64,000 nucleotides of DNA from Actinomycetota bacterium. Its GTDB lineage: Bacteria > Actinomycetota > Acidimicrobiia > Acidimicrobiales > Aldehydirespiratoraceae. Under the pieces are notes generated by a model, which did no database searches, was not told the origin of the DNA, and saw only the letters and a list, made by a program, of their open reading frames with translations. The stretch covers positions 248,001 to 312,000 of the forward strand of contig JAPOHW010000001.1 in NCBI GenBank assembly GCA_029979265.1. Direction: 5' to 3'. Shown here piece by piece: positions 34,728-43,211 of this stretch (position 1 is the stretch's first letter; every line of letters begins with the position of its first letter). Made by a program: the position numbers and the translations under genes.

Positions 34728-35602
34728 CACCGGTTCAGATCATCGACGAACGTCTGGAATGCGTCGTTCGAGTCCCGAAAGTTCTCGACGGTCTTGACCT
34801 TGTCGTGCGAACCTCGCAGTGCCGCCAAGGGGTCGACCTGATCGCCGACGTAACCCAGTGCAAACGCCCCTTGTTGGTACCCCATCATCTTCAACAGGTC
34901 GTCGTCGAGGGTGCGGGCGATGTCCGAGGGGCACGCCAGGTACTGGTTCTCTTCTTGGCGGACCCAGCCGACGGCGTAGGTGATGTTCACCCCTTGGCGG
35001 GGCCGGTCGCTCGTGTTCGCCCCACCGCCGTGGAGGACCTTGCCGTCGTAGAACAGCACCGATCCGCGGCGCATGGTCGCTTGGATCTCGTCGACCGCCT
35101 CGGCATCGGCATCGGTCATGTGGCCTGTTCCCGGCGCAATGTGGGTTGCACCATTTGCGGCGGTGAAGTCGGTGAGGGCCCACATCGTGTTGCACTGCAC
35201 GTGGTAGTCGGCAGGAAACGCGAAAAAGTCGAACGCCATTTGATCGCGGTGGGGCTTTTGTTTCGTCTCACCCGGCTCGATGGTGATCAGCTGGGTCAAG
35301 TGCAGTTGGTAGGTCGTCGAGTGGGCCAAGAAGTCGCCCACCACCCCCCTCACGATCGGGTGCATCACCAAGGTCCGGACGGTCGGGCACCGGGCGATGA
35401 GCGCACCGGTCCGGCGAGTGTGGCGGCCGTCGTAGGTGTCTCGGCCGTGGGCCGACTGCTCGACGAATGGTGCCGCCTCGATGGCGAGGCGATTCATCAC
35501 AGCAGCATCGGCTGCGTCGTCGACGATGGCGTAGCCGTTCTCGTGGAGGAAGGCGCTGATCTCGCGACGTGGGGTGTTCGCAGCGAAGTGCCCGTCGGTC
35601 AT
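34727..35602 (-). CDS. Phytanoyl-CoA dioxygenase (PhyH) family protein (second copy)
   Basis: A 291-residue Fe(II)/2-oxoglutarate oxygenase. The iron triad is in PHRDQ (His118, Asp120) and VLHGGGANTSDR (distal His, with the 2-oxoglutarate-binding Arg nearby). It is quite different from the PhyH protein encoded at 14241. It stands between the hydrolase and formaldehyde genes and overlaps the dimethylformamidase-like gene. An oxygenase that hydroxylates an N- or O-methyl group would release formaldehyde, which the next genes could oxidise; this is inference. Confidence 0.84.
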   Translation of the reverse strand: MTDGHFAANTPRREISAFLHENGYAIVDDAADAAVMNRLAIEAAPFVEQSAHGRDTYDGRHTRRTGALIARCPTVRTLVMHPIVRGVVGDFLAHSTTYQLHLTQLITIEPGETKQKPHRDQMAFDFFAFPADYHVQCNTMWALTDFTAANGATHIAPGTGHMTDADAEAVDEIQATMRRGSVLFYDGKVLHGGGANTSDRPRQGVNITYAVGWVRQEENQYLACPSDIARTLDDDLLKMMGYQQGAFALGYVGDQVDPLAALRGSHDKVKTVENFRDSNDAFQTFVDDLNR

Positions 35603-35628
35603 GGGTTGACCGTAGTGCGGTCGGGCCC

Positions 35629-36258
35629 TCAGGCCAGTCCGAGCTCGGCGATGCGATCCATGACCCGTTGGCGCTCGTCGTCGATGACTGTCGTGGTGCC
35701 GTGCCCGGTGTGAACGATCGTGTCACCGGGCAGGGTGAGGAGGCGGTCGCGAATCGAACGAAGGATCGTCGGTTCGTGGCTGTAACTGCGCCCCGTGGCG
35801 CCCGGACCACCGCAAAAAAGGGTGTCACCAGAGATCACCCGGCCTGCCGCAACGTCGTGGAAGCAGCAACAACCCGGTGAGTGCCCCGGCGTATGGATGA
35901 TTGCCACCTCGTGACCACCGGCGCGAAGCGTCGAGCCGGGAACGATGTTGCCGTCGGGCGCCGCGTCGGGATAGACGGCGTTCCACAGCATCCGGTCGTC
36001 GGGGTGCAACAGGATCGGCGCATCGACCGTGTCCCGGAGCGCCTCTGCTGCGTTGATGTGGTCGTTGTGACCGTGGGTGAGCACGATGGCGGTGACATTG
36101 CGGCCATTGACCGCGTCGACGATGGGCCGATGGTCGTGGGCGGCGTCAAAGATCATCACCTCGCGATCATCGCCGACGAGCCAGATGTTGTTCTCGACCT
36201 CCCACTCACCGCCGTCGAGAGCGAAGATGCCGGTGGTCGTGACGAGTTCGATGGACAC
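35629..36258 (-). CDS. MBL-fold hydrolase, probable S-formylmycothiol hydrolase partner
   Basis: A 209-residue metallo-beta-lactamase-fold hydrolase. LTHGHNDH is the di-metal motif HxHxDH, HTPGHSPGC and SGDTLF give the next ligands, and HTGHG the last. It lies seven bases after the mycothiol-type dehydrogenase gene, the same pairing as Rv2259-Rv2260 in Mycobacterium tuberculosis (established gene order). A role in handling the formylmycothiol product or another thioester is likely. I chose the GTG at 36258 because it lies just past the dehydrogenase stop and homology starts there. Confidence 0.83.
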   Translation of the reverse strand: MSIELVTTTGIFALDGGEWEVENNIWLVGDDREVMIFDAAHDHRPIVDAVNGRNVTAIVLTHGHNDHINAAEALRDTVDAPILLHPDDRMLWNAVYPDAAPDGNIVPGSTLRAGGHEVAIIHTPGHSPGCCCFHDVAAGRVISGDTLFCGGPGATGRSYSHEPTILRSIRDRLLTLPGDTIVHTGHGTTTVIDDERQRVMDRIAELGLA

Positions 36259-36265
36259 CGGACGG

Positions 36266-37351
36266 TCAGATCTCGACGACGGAACGCAGTACTTCACCGC
36301 GTTCCATCTTGTGGAACGCCTCCTCGACGCCGTCGAGCGAGATGATCTCGCTCACGAACCCGTCGAGGTCGAGTCGGCCCTGCTGGTACAGGTCGATCAG
36401 CATCGGAAAGTCGCGACTGGGCAAGCAATCGCCGTACCAGCTCGACTTGAGAGCACCGCCGCGGCCGAACACGTCAAGGAACGGCAGCGTGAGTTCCATG
36501 TCGGGTCGGGGCACGCCAACGAGTACGACCGTGCCGGCCAGGTCGCGTGCCTCAAAACACTGTTTGTAGACCTCGGGTAGACCGATCGCCTCGATCGCAA
36601 CGTCGACACCGTTGCCGTCGGTGAGATCACGAATCCTCTCCACTGCGTCCTCGTTGGCCGAGTTGATCGTGTGCGTCGCACCGAACCCTTTCGCCCACTC
36701 GAGTTTCTGATCGTCGATGTCGACGGCGATGATCGTGGACGCACCGGCGAGCACGCTGCCGGCGATGGCAGCGTCGCCTACACCACCGCAGCCGAACACG
36801 GCAACGCTGTCGCCGCGACTCACGCCGCCGGTGTTGATGGCGGCTCCGATGCCGGCCATCACCCCACAACCGAGAAGGCCTGCTGCAGCCGGGCGGGTCT
36901 CGGGGTCGACCCTGGTGCACTGGCCGGAGGCCACGAGGGTCTTCTCGGCGAAGGCGCCGATTCCCAGTGCAGGGGACAGCTCGGTCCCGTCCTCGAGGGT
37001 CATCTTCTGGGTGGCGTTATACGTCGAGAAGCAGATCTGCGGTTTGCCCTTCAGGCAGCTGCGACAGGTGCCGCACACGGCCCGCCAGTTGAGGATTACG
37101 AAGTCACCGGGTGTGACGTCGGTGACTCCTTCGCCGACCGACTCGACGACACCACTGGCCTCGTGTCCGAGCAGGAAAGGAAACTCGTTATTGATGCCGC
37201 CCTCGCGGTAGTGAAGGTCGGTGTGGCACACGCCGCAGGCCTTGACGGCGACGACCGCCTCGCCCGGTCCCGGATCGGGGATGACGATGTTTTCGATCGT
37301 GACCGGTGCGTCCTTCTGCATGGCGACGACGCCCTTGACGGTCTGTGGCAT
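36266..37351 (-). CDS. S-(hydroxymethyl)mycothiol dehydrogenase
   Basis: A 361-residue zinc-dependent medium-chain dehydrogenase of the mycothiol-dependent formaldehyde dehydrogenase type (AdhE2/MscR). The catalytic zinc ligands are Cys42 and His63 with Glu64. The structural zinc is held by Cys93, Cys96, Cys99 and Cys107. The NAD loop is [10 protein letters not shown], followed by [17 protein letters not shown] and the STYNATQKM segment are typical of the mycothiol enzyme. It oxidises the adduct of formaldehyde and mycothiol and can also reduce S-nitrosomycothiol. Its presence implies that the organism makes mycothiol. Confidence 0.9.
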   Translation of the reverse strand: MPQTVKGVVAMQKDAPVTIENIVIPDPGPGEAVVAVKACGVCHTDLHYREGGINNEFPFLLGHEASGVVESVGEGVTDVTPGDFVILNWRAVCGTCRSCLKGKPQICFSTYNATQKMTLEDGTELSPALGIGAFAEKTLVASGQCTRVDPETRPAAAGLLGCGVMAGIGAAINTGGVSRGDSVAVFGCGGVGDAAIAGSVLAGASTIIAVDIDDQKLEWAKGFGATHTINSANEDAVERIRDLTDGNGVDVAIEAIGLPEVYKQCFEARDLAGTVVLVGVPRPDMELTLPFLDVFGRGGALKSSWYGDCLPSRDFPMLIDLYQQGRLDLDGFVSEIISLDGVEEAFHKMERGEVLRSVVEI

Positions 37352-37404
37352 GTTGATCCCCTCGGTGTGCGGCTCTCGCTGTCCAGAACGAGCGGGAGAT
37401 TAGC

Positions 37405-38613
37405 TCAGGAGCGGCGCCGAAGGCCGTGGCGTGCCTTGTGCTCGAGCAGTTTCTCCTCGACGAGATTGATGCCATGACCGGGACGGTCAGGAACGAGCAA
37501 ATCTCCGTCGTCCCAGACGAACGGTTCCTCCACGATCTCGTCGAAGAAGAGGTTCGACGTGTAAATGCTCTCCTGGATCAAGAAGTTCGGGATGGCGGCG
37601 TCGAGCTGCAGTGCGGCAGCGGTGATGATCGGCCCACCCCACACGTGTGGGGCCATCAGCACGTAGTGAGCCTCGGCCATCGCCGCGATCTCGCGAGCTG
37701 CAGTGATCCCGCCGCATCCACCGAGGTCGGGTTGTGCGAAGTGGCAGGCCCCTGCGGCGAACAACGGCTGAAAGTCGTTGAAGGCGAGCCGCTCACCTGT
37801 CGCGATCGGGATCGTGGTCGACTGGGCGATTCGAACCATCTCGTCGACGTTCTCGGGGGGGCATGGCTCTTCGAGCCAGAGTGGGTTGTACGGCTCGAGG
37901 AGTTTGGCGAGGCGCCGAGCCGATGACGGTGTGGTTTGACCGTGGGTGCCGATGAGAATGTCGGCCCGAGTGCCGATGGCGTCGCGGATCGCCTCGATCG
38001 TGCGAGCCGCAGTGTCGTACTGCTCCATCGAGAGCTCGTAGGGGGTCAACGGGAGAGTGCTGGTGCCGTGGAACTCGACGGGGTCGAGTTTGAGGCCGGT
38101 GAACCCACGGTCGACGAGCTTCTTTGCGACCTCAGCGATGCCGTCGATACCCCCCAACCATCGGTCTGCGAAGTCGTCGGACTCGCCCGCTTCGAGTGCA
38201 TCGGGGTCGTAGATGTAGGTGTAGGTCCGGATTCGATCCCGGAATTTGCCGCCGAGCAAGTCGCAGATCGGTGCGTTGTAGAACTTCCCGGTGAGGTCCC
38301 AAAGTGCGACGTCGAACGCGCTGATCACACCCGCTGTGAAGAGTCCAGGGTTCTGCGCGGTCATGCCGCCATACATCCGCTTGGTGAGCATCTGGCGGTC
38401 GATCGGTGTCTCGTCGAGCAGGTATCGCTCGAAGGCATCGTTGACGATCGCTTCGAAGGTGTCCTCCATGCCCATCATCGACCACAGCACGGCACACTCA
38501 CCCCAGCCGACGAGACCGTTGTCGGTCTCGAGCTTCACGAAGAACCACTTGTGTCCGCCAAGGTGTGGTTTCGGGGTCCTGACAATGTACGGCGTCGCGC
38601 TCACGAGCTTCAT
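37405..38613 (-). CDS. Enolase-superfamily protein (mandelate racemase/muconate lactonizing type)
   Basis: A 402-residue acid-sugar dehydratase-like protein of the mandelate racemase subgroup. AFDVALWDLTGKFYN ends the capping domain. LKLDP is the lysine segment, WLEEPCPPEN and ATGERL carry metal-ligand Glu residues, and APHVWGG has the catalytic histidine. Where many sugar-acid dehydratases have an Asp before HG, this protein reads LIGTHGQ, so the first ligand is unusual. The substrate may be a sugar acid. It heads a leftward operon followed after 53 bases by the formaldehyde genes. Confidence 0.83.
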   Translation of the reverse strand: MKLVSATPYIVRTPKPHLGGHKWFFVKLETDNGLVGWGECAVLWSMMGMEDTFEAIVNDAFERYLLDETPIDRQMLTKRMYGGMTAQNPGLFTAGVISAFDVALWDLTGKFYNAPICDLLGGKFRDRIRTYTYIYDPDALEAGESDDFADRWLGGIDGIAEVAKKLVDRGFTGLKLDPVEFHGTSTLPLTPYELSMEQYDTAARTIEAIRDAIGTRADILIGTHGQTTPSSARRLAKLLEPYNPLWLEEPCPPENVDEMVRIAQSTTIPIATGERLAFNDFQPLFAAGACHFAQPDLGGCGGITAAREIAAMAEAHYVLMAPHVWGGPIITAAALQLDAAIPNFLIQESIYTSNLFFDEIVEEPFVWDDGDLLVPDRPGHGINLVEEKLLEHKARHGLRRRS

Positions 38614-38692
38614 GGCAGCCAGTTTGGTCCAGGCTGATGGCAGGCGCAGCCCGATTGGCTGAATCGTCGCCGCTCCAGCACAGGCGAGTCGC

Positions 38693-38698
38693 TACGGT
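38693..38698 (+). promoter_or_regulatory. Candidate -10 box of the copCD-like gene
   Basis: TACGGT is followed by six bases and the GTG at 38705, again the leaderless pattern. Confidence 0.4.
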
Positions 38699-38704
38699 AC
38701 CGGC

Positions 38705-40231
38705 GTGGCTGCCGCAACGAGTTTTCGATCCGGCGCGATGTTGGCCTTCGCTGCCTCGGTCCTCCTCTTGCTCATCGCGAAGCCTGTTTCTGCTCACACC
38801 GGATTCGAGTCATCCGATCCCGCAGATCGAACCGAGGTGACCGATCCGGTCGAAACCATCATCCTCGTCTTCACCGGCGAAGCGGAACCTACCGGCGAGG
38901 GTTTCCTGGTCCTCGATGCCAACGGAACGCAGCGGGAACCGACCGAACGCTCGACCGATGATGGCAAGACCTGGTTCTTGCAGTTCGACCCGGCGCTTGG
39001 CCCGGGGATGATCGGGGTTCGGTGGACCGTCGTAGCGCCAGACTCCCACCCGATCGAAGGAAGCTTCAGCTTCACGGTTACTGCGGCACCGAACGGGGTC
39101 AGCGACGCATCCGTGGCCGAACCGGCGGTGAGCGCCACGGGTGGCTTGCCCGCCACCACGAACGAGGGGCTCGAGGAGTTTCTGGCACCGTCGAGTTCAC
39201 CGTCCGGTCCGGGGCGTGTCGCAGCCGTGGCTCGGTTCCTCGCGCTCGCCGGGACGGTTACCGCCATCGGAGGGCTGGTATTTGCCGCCACAGCTCTTCG
39301 GGGTGAACGCAGTGAAGTCTTGCGAATCCTGCATTGGGTTCGCCGCTCGGCGCTGCTGGTTGGGATCGGAGCGTTGGGTGAACTGGTTTCGCAGGTCGTC
39401 ATCGCCGGCGGTGGCGATTGGGGGTCGGCCGTCTCGTACGGCGCTCTTCGTGACACCGTCGGCTCAGACTTCGGCATTGCAGTCGGCCTCCGGCTTTTGG
39501 GCGCAGGTCTGATTGTCACCGGCGTGCGGTTCGACATCGTGTCGGCCTCCGAAGCGCCGGATCCCCCGCTTGCGTTTCGTTCCATGCTCAGGGCCGGAGC
39601 GGCCGCTGCGATCGGTCGACCACCCGGTGAGGCAGGACCAGAGCCGCAGTATGCAGCCCCAGCCGGTAGAGAAGAGGTGACATGGGCGGCGACGTCCACC
39701 TCGTTCGGTGCTGTCGTCGGCGCCGCTGCAGTGGTTGTGGCCCATAGCTTCGACGGACACACCGTCACGGAAGGAAGTCGTCTTTCAACGGCGGTCGCTG
39801 ACGTCATCCATGTCGCCGCAGGTGCGGTCTGGGCTGGTGGAGTGGTGATGCTGGCTGCCGTGTTGACCGACCGCCGACGTCGAGGCCGAGATCTCGACGC
39901 CCTCGCGCTCGCCGTTCGGTTCTCCGTGGTCGCGTCGGTCGCAGTCGTCGCAGCAGGAGTTGCAGGCGTTGCCCTGACGGTGACTGTTCTTGACGCCCCG
40001 TCACAGCTCTGGTCGAGCGACTGGGGCCGCACCTTGATGGCGAAGACGATTCTCGTCTTGATCGCCGGCTGCTTCGGCGCCTACAACCATCGAGTGGTGA
40101 TTCCTGCGCTGGAGGCCACCCCGCATGACTTGGCGTTGGCTCGGCATTTCCGATCGACGGTCACTGCCGAAGCTGTCGTCCTCGCCGTCGTGGTCGCAGC
40201 GGCGGCAGTGCTGATGGGTGCTGCGACGTGA
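38705..40231 (+). CDS. CopC-CopD fusion, copper-handling membrane protein
   Basis: A 508-residue protein. Residues 1-30 are a signal peptide ending at PVSA. The mature chain then starts with His31, the copper ligand of CopC domains, and DSHPIEG later in the same domain supplies a second. The CopC domain spans about 31-127. From about residue 165 on there are eight predicted helices of a CopD domain, with VVVAHSFDGH and DVIHVAAGAVWAGG as His-bearing segments. A linker rich in Pro, Ser and Gly joins them. It should bind copper outside and pass it in, or sense it. The next gene encodes a cytochrome c, which suggests copper supply to respiration. Confidence 0.85.
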   Translation: MAAATSFRSGAMLAFAASVLLLLIAKPVSAHTGFESSDPADRTEVTDPVETIILVFTGEAEPTGEGFLVLDANGTQREPTERSTDDGKTWFLQFDPALGPGMIGVRWTVVAPDSHPIEGSFSFTVTAAPNGVSDASVAEPAVSATGGLPATTNEGLEEFLAPSSSPSGPGRVAAVARFLALAGTVTAIGGLVFAATALRGERSEVLRILHWVRRSALLVGIGALGELVSQVVIAGGGDWGSAVSYGALRDTVGSDFGIAVGLRLLGAGLIVTGVRFDIVSASEAPDPPLAFRSMLRAGAAAAIGRPPGEAGPEPQYAAPAGREEVTWAATSTSFGAVVGAAAVVVAHSFDGHTVTEGSRLSTAVADVIHVAAGAVWAGGVVMLAAVLTDRRRRGRDLDALALAVRFSVVASVAVVAAGVAGVALTVTVLDAPSQLWSSDWGRTLMAKTILVLIAGCFGAYNHRVVIPALEATPHDLALARHFRSTVTAEAVVLAVVVAAAAVLMGAAT

Positions 40232-40599
40232 GGCTCCGATTCTCCGCCATGCCTTGGGCTTTCGCGTTGTTGGCCTCGGCGTGCGGAAGCGGCGATACGG
40301 CGAGCGTCGCCGGACCTATCGATCCCCGCCGTGGTGCCGCGGTGTATGGCGAAGCGTGTGCGTCGTGCCACGGTGACGATCTCCGAGGAACCGATCGGGG
40401 TCCGTCCCATCTGTCGATCGTGTACGAGCCGAATCATCATCCCGACGAGTCGTTCCGCCGAGCGATTCGCAATGGTGTCCCACAGCATCACTGGACGTTC
40501 GGTGCGATGCCGGCGATCGAAGGTTTGAGCGCCGACGACGTGACAGCAGTGATCGGGTACGTGAGAGCGGTGCAGGCGAGCGAGGGGTTCGATCAGTAA
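40228..40599 (+). CDS. Lipoprotein cytochrome c
   Basis: A 123-residue class I cytochrome c with a lipobox (LLASAC, Cys19), so it is anchored on the outer side of the membrane. The heme site is CASCH (Cys44, Cys47, His48), and the distal ligand is probably Met94 in FGAMP. It overlaps the copCD-like gene by four bases. Small cytochromes with this lipobox act as electron donors to oxidases or to exported enzymes. The partner is not visible here. Confidence 0.87.
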   Translation: MRLRFSAMPWAFALLASACGSGDTASVAGPIDPRRGAAVYGEACASCHGDDLRGTDRGPSHLSIVYEPNHHPDESFRRAIRNGVPQHHWTFGAMPAIEGLSADDVTAVIGYVRAVQASEGFDQ

Positions 40600-40605
40600 T
40601 CGAAG

Positions 40606-41274
40606 TCAGGCCACGATCGGCCCGAGCGCCTCCCAGTCAGTGGGGACGAGGCCAAGCATCTCGCCTCGGCCGCGCGACTCGAGGTCAGCCCATCCGAGCT
40701 GGTCGATGTCGGCGACGATCTCGTCGTAGCGATCGAACAGCACCTCGTTGGTCGGGTCGAGACCGGTCACGATTGCGAGCCCTGTCGGCGCAACGTCGGC
40801 GGTGACGACGGAGAGGTCGGGTCGGTAGCGACGGAGCGCAACCACGGTCTTCCACACGTCTCCCGACCAAAAGACGGTAGTGCGTTCACGTTCGGCGGTG
40901 ATCTCGTCGCGTGGGTTGCAGTCGTGGATCAGGATCATGCCGTCGGGCGACGTGTGGTGCTCGAGGTTCGCCACGTCGCGCAGCGTCTGCTCCCACCAGT
41001 GCAGACCATCGGCGAATGACAGGTCGATCGACTCGCCGCCGAGTGCTTCAGGGTTCGCAAAGAAGTCGTCGCTCGTCTGGGGAACGATGGTGCAATTGTC
41101 GGGGATTTTCTCGATCTTCGGCTCCGGATCGACTCCGACGACGCGTGTTTCGGGTCGAGCGAATGAGAGCGAGTCGCCTTTGTGAACACCGATCTCGACG
41201 TACAGTTCAGGCCGTCGGGCCTCGTGAATGAGGCTCAGCAGGTCGTAGTAGCTGTCGATCGGTCCGGTCGGCAT
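40606..41274 (-). CDS. Class I SAM-dependent methyltransferase-like protein
   Basis: A 222-residue protein with a Rossmann methyltransferase start (LYVEIGVHKGDSL) and LSFADGLHWWEQTLRD in the place of the motif after the acidic residue. It resembles the class of methyltransferases annotated as MtfA/cephalosporin hydroxylase-like. No partner gene identifies the substrate. It overlaps the amidohydrolase gene by one base and is convergent with the cytochrome gene at a distance of six bases. Confidence 0.7.
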   Translation of the reverse strand: MPTGPIDSYYDLLSLIHEARRPELYVEIGVHKGDSLSFARPETRVVGVDPEPKIEKIPDNCTIVPQTSDDFFANPEALGGESIDLSFADGLHWWEQTLRDVANLEHHTSPDGMILIHDCNPRDEITAERERTTVFWSGDVWKTVVALRRYRPDLSVVTADVAPTGLAIVTGLDPTNEVLFDRYDEIVADIDQLGWADLESRGRGEMLGLVPTDWEALGPIVA

Positions 41275-42455
41275 CAGAACCGGCGACCGAATGCCATGCT
41301 CGGGTTGTCGGGGAGCGTGTCGAGTGGGGTTGCGATCTCCTCGACGGTGGGACCGAGTTCGAGGGCGGCCAGCGGTTCGATGTCGAGCCCGTAGAGCGTT
41401 GCCGCCGTACCACCGAATAACTTGTGGAGGTCGGCCGGGTCCCAGTCGTGGAAGACGTGGCGAAGCGATTTCACCGAGTCGGGATAGGTGCCCTCTCGGT
41501 GGGGGTAGTCCGATCCCCACATCACGTTGTCGACGCCGAGTTCGGCGATTGCGTCGGCCTCGTCACGTGACGGGAAACTCGCCCCCATCGTGCAGTTCGT
41601 CTCGAAGTAGCTCGAGGGCGAACGGTCCAGGGTGTTGCCGTCCATACGGAGTTCGCCGACGCCGCCGTGGTTGAAGGCGTGCCAGACGCCGTCCATCTTC
41701 TTGAGGGTCTCGGGTACCCAACCGGTGCGCTGCTCCGTCATCACGAACTGCAGGCCGGGGAATCGTTCGAACACGCCGGAGAGGATGATGTGCCAGAGGC
41801 TCCGATTCGCAAAGAACGGTACTTCCATGATCATGAGGAAGTTCTTGATCGAGGCGGTGCTGTAGTCGGGGATACCGGCGCCGCCGTGCTGGTTCACCGA
41901 CAGCCCGGTCGCCTCACAGGCGCGATAGATCGGGTCGTAGGCGTCGGTCCAGAGCTTGGGCACGTCGGCGTCGGGCGGGATTGCAGGAAAGAGAATCCCC
42001 TTCAGCCCGTGATCGGCGGCCCAGTGGATCTCGGCGACCGATGCGTCGACGTCATTCGGGAAGACCTGAGCGAGTCCGGCCCGGCGACCCGGGAGATCTG
42101 CACACCACTCGGCGAGCCACCGGTTGTGGGCCCGCAGACCGGCCCAACGCTGATCGAGTTCCTCGGCGGTGCGAGGCGGCCCTGAGACGAGCAGGCCCGA
42201 GGGAAAGAAGGGTGGGATGGTGTTCGGAAAGACGATTTCACCGGCAAGGCCATCGGCCTCGAGTTGGCGTTGACGGACGTCGTTGTCCCAGTTGCGAATC
42301 TTCGACTCGTCGGTCAGGTCCTCCCACGGGTTGTCGAAATCCTTTGCCCATGCGTCGAAGTCGGCGTGGTAGGCGGCTTCGAGGTAGTCGCGGTAGGTGG
42401 TCAGGTCGGCGCCGGCGTGACAGTCGGCCGAGACGAGGGTGTAGCGATCGCTCAT
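41274..42455 (-). CDS. Amidohydrolase family protein (second copy)
   Basis: A 393-residue amidohydrolase 2 type protein. SADCHAG (Asp11, His13) is the first metal motif, INQHGG-like VNQHGGAG gives a second histidine region, and WGSDYPHREG supplies the Asp. It is only distantly like the protein encoded at 23328. TAGCCT and seven bases precede its ATG, so it may start its own leaderless transcript together with the methyltransferase gene. The substrate is unknown; related proteins act as decarboxylases or hydrolases in aromatic and terpene breakdown. Confidence 0.82.
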   Translation of the reverse strand: MSDRYTLVSADCHAGADLTTYRDYLEAAYHADFDAWAKDFDNPWEDLTDESKIRNWDNDVRQRQLEADGLAGEIVFPNTIPPFFPSGLLVSGPPRTAEELDQRWAGLRAHNRWLAEWCADLPGRRAGLAQVFPNDVDASVAEIHWAADHGLKGILFPAIPPDADVPKLWTDAYDPIYRACEATGLSVNQHGGAGIPDYSTASIKNFLMIMEVPFFANRSLWHIILSGVFERFPGLQFVMTEQRTGWVPETLKKMDGVWHAFNHGGVGELRMDGNTLDRSPSSYFETNCTMGASFPSRDEADAIAELGVDNVMWGSDYPHREGTYPDSVKSLRHVFHDWDPADLHKLFGGTAATLYGLDIEPLAALELGPTVEEIATPLDTLPDNPSMAFGRRF

Positions 42456-42473
42456 GTCTCGAAGGCTACGAGG

Positions 42474-43211
42474 TCAGCGTCCACCCGCCCGCATGCGCTC
42501 GCGCATGTCGTCGGGCCGGCCGTGGGGAAGTCTCCGCTCGTGGCGCAAGGCCTCGTCTCGTAGGCGTTCGTGGCGATCGGCAAGGAGTTGCTTCACGATG
42601 CGGTTGGTTCCGGGCGAGTTGGCCGCGATCTCCGCGGCCAACGACGCAACGGTCGACTCGAGCTCATCATCGGCCACGACGCGATCGAGCAGCCCGATCC
42701 GGCCGGCTTCGCGCCCATCGATGCGACGACTGGTGAACATGAGTTCTTTGGCGGTGGAGATCCCGACGCGTTCGGGCAGCCGCACCGACATCCCCCATAC
42801 CGGCACCAGACCCCACTGGCCGTGTGTGTCGCCCAGGCGGGCCGACTCGGCACCGATGAGGAGGTCGCAGCCGAGCGCGAGTTCGAGCCCACCCGTGTAG
42901 CAGTGGCCGTGGATGCGAGCGATCGTTGGCATCGGGAGTTGTTCGAGCGCGTCGATGGTCTCGGGTTCGAAATGCGGTGACGGTGCCGGCGTATGGTCGG
43001 CGATGGCGTCGAGATCGTGGCCGGCGCAGAACGATCGGCCAGCGCCACCGAGGACAACACAGCGAACCGAGGTGTCGGCGGTGATGGCGTCGATATGCGC
43101 TCGCAGCTGCACGAACACGGCTGGATCGAGCGCGTTGAGCTTCTCCGGTCGATTCAGGATGAGATGGGTGACGCCGTCTCGGTCGTCGCGCAGAACCAGT
43201 TCGCCGCTCAT
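42474..43211 (-). CDS. Enoyl-CoA hydratase/isomerase family protein
   Basis: A 245-residue crotonase-fold protein. RPEKLNALDPAVF and SFCAGHDL form the oxyanion hole, and IHGHCYTGGLELALGCDL is the second signature. GDTHGQWGLVPVWG takes the place of the catalytic Glu region, so exact activity is uncertain. The ATG overlaps the monooxygenase stop by four bases. It belongs to a leftward run with a Baeyer-Villiger monooxygenase. Confidence 0.83.
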   Translation of the reverse strand: MSGELVLRDDRDGVTHLILNRPEKLNALDPAVFVQLRAHIDAITADTSVRCVVLGGAGRSFCAGHDLDAIADHTPAPSPHFEPETIDALEQLPMPTIARIHGHCYTGGLELALGCDLLIGAESARLGDTHGQWGLVPVWGMSVRLPERVGISTAKELMFTSRRIDGREAGRIGLLDRVVADDELESTVASLAAEIAANSPGTNRIVKQLLADRHERLRDEALRHERRLPHGRPDDMRERMRAGGR

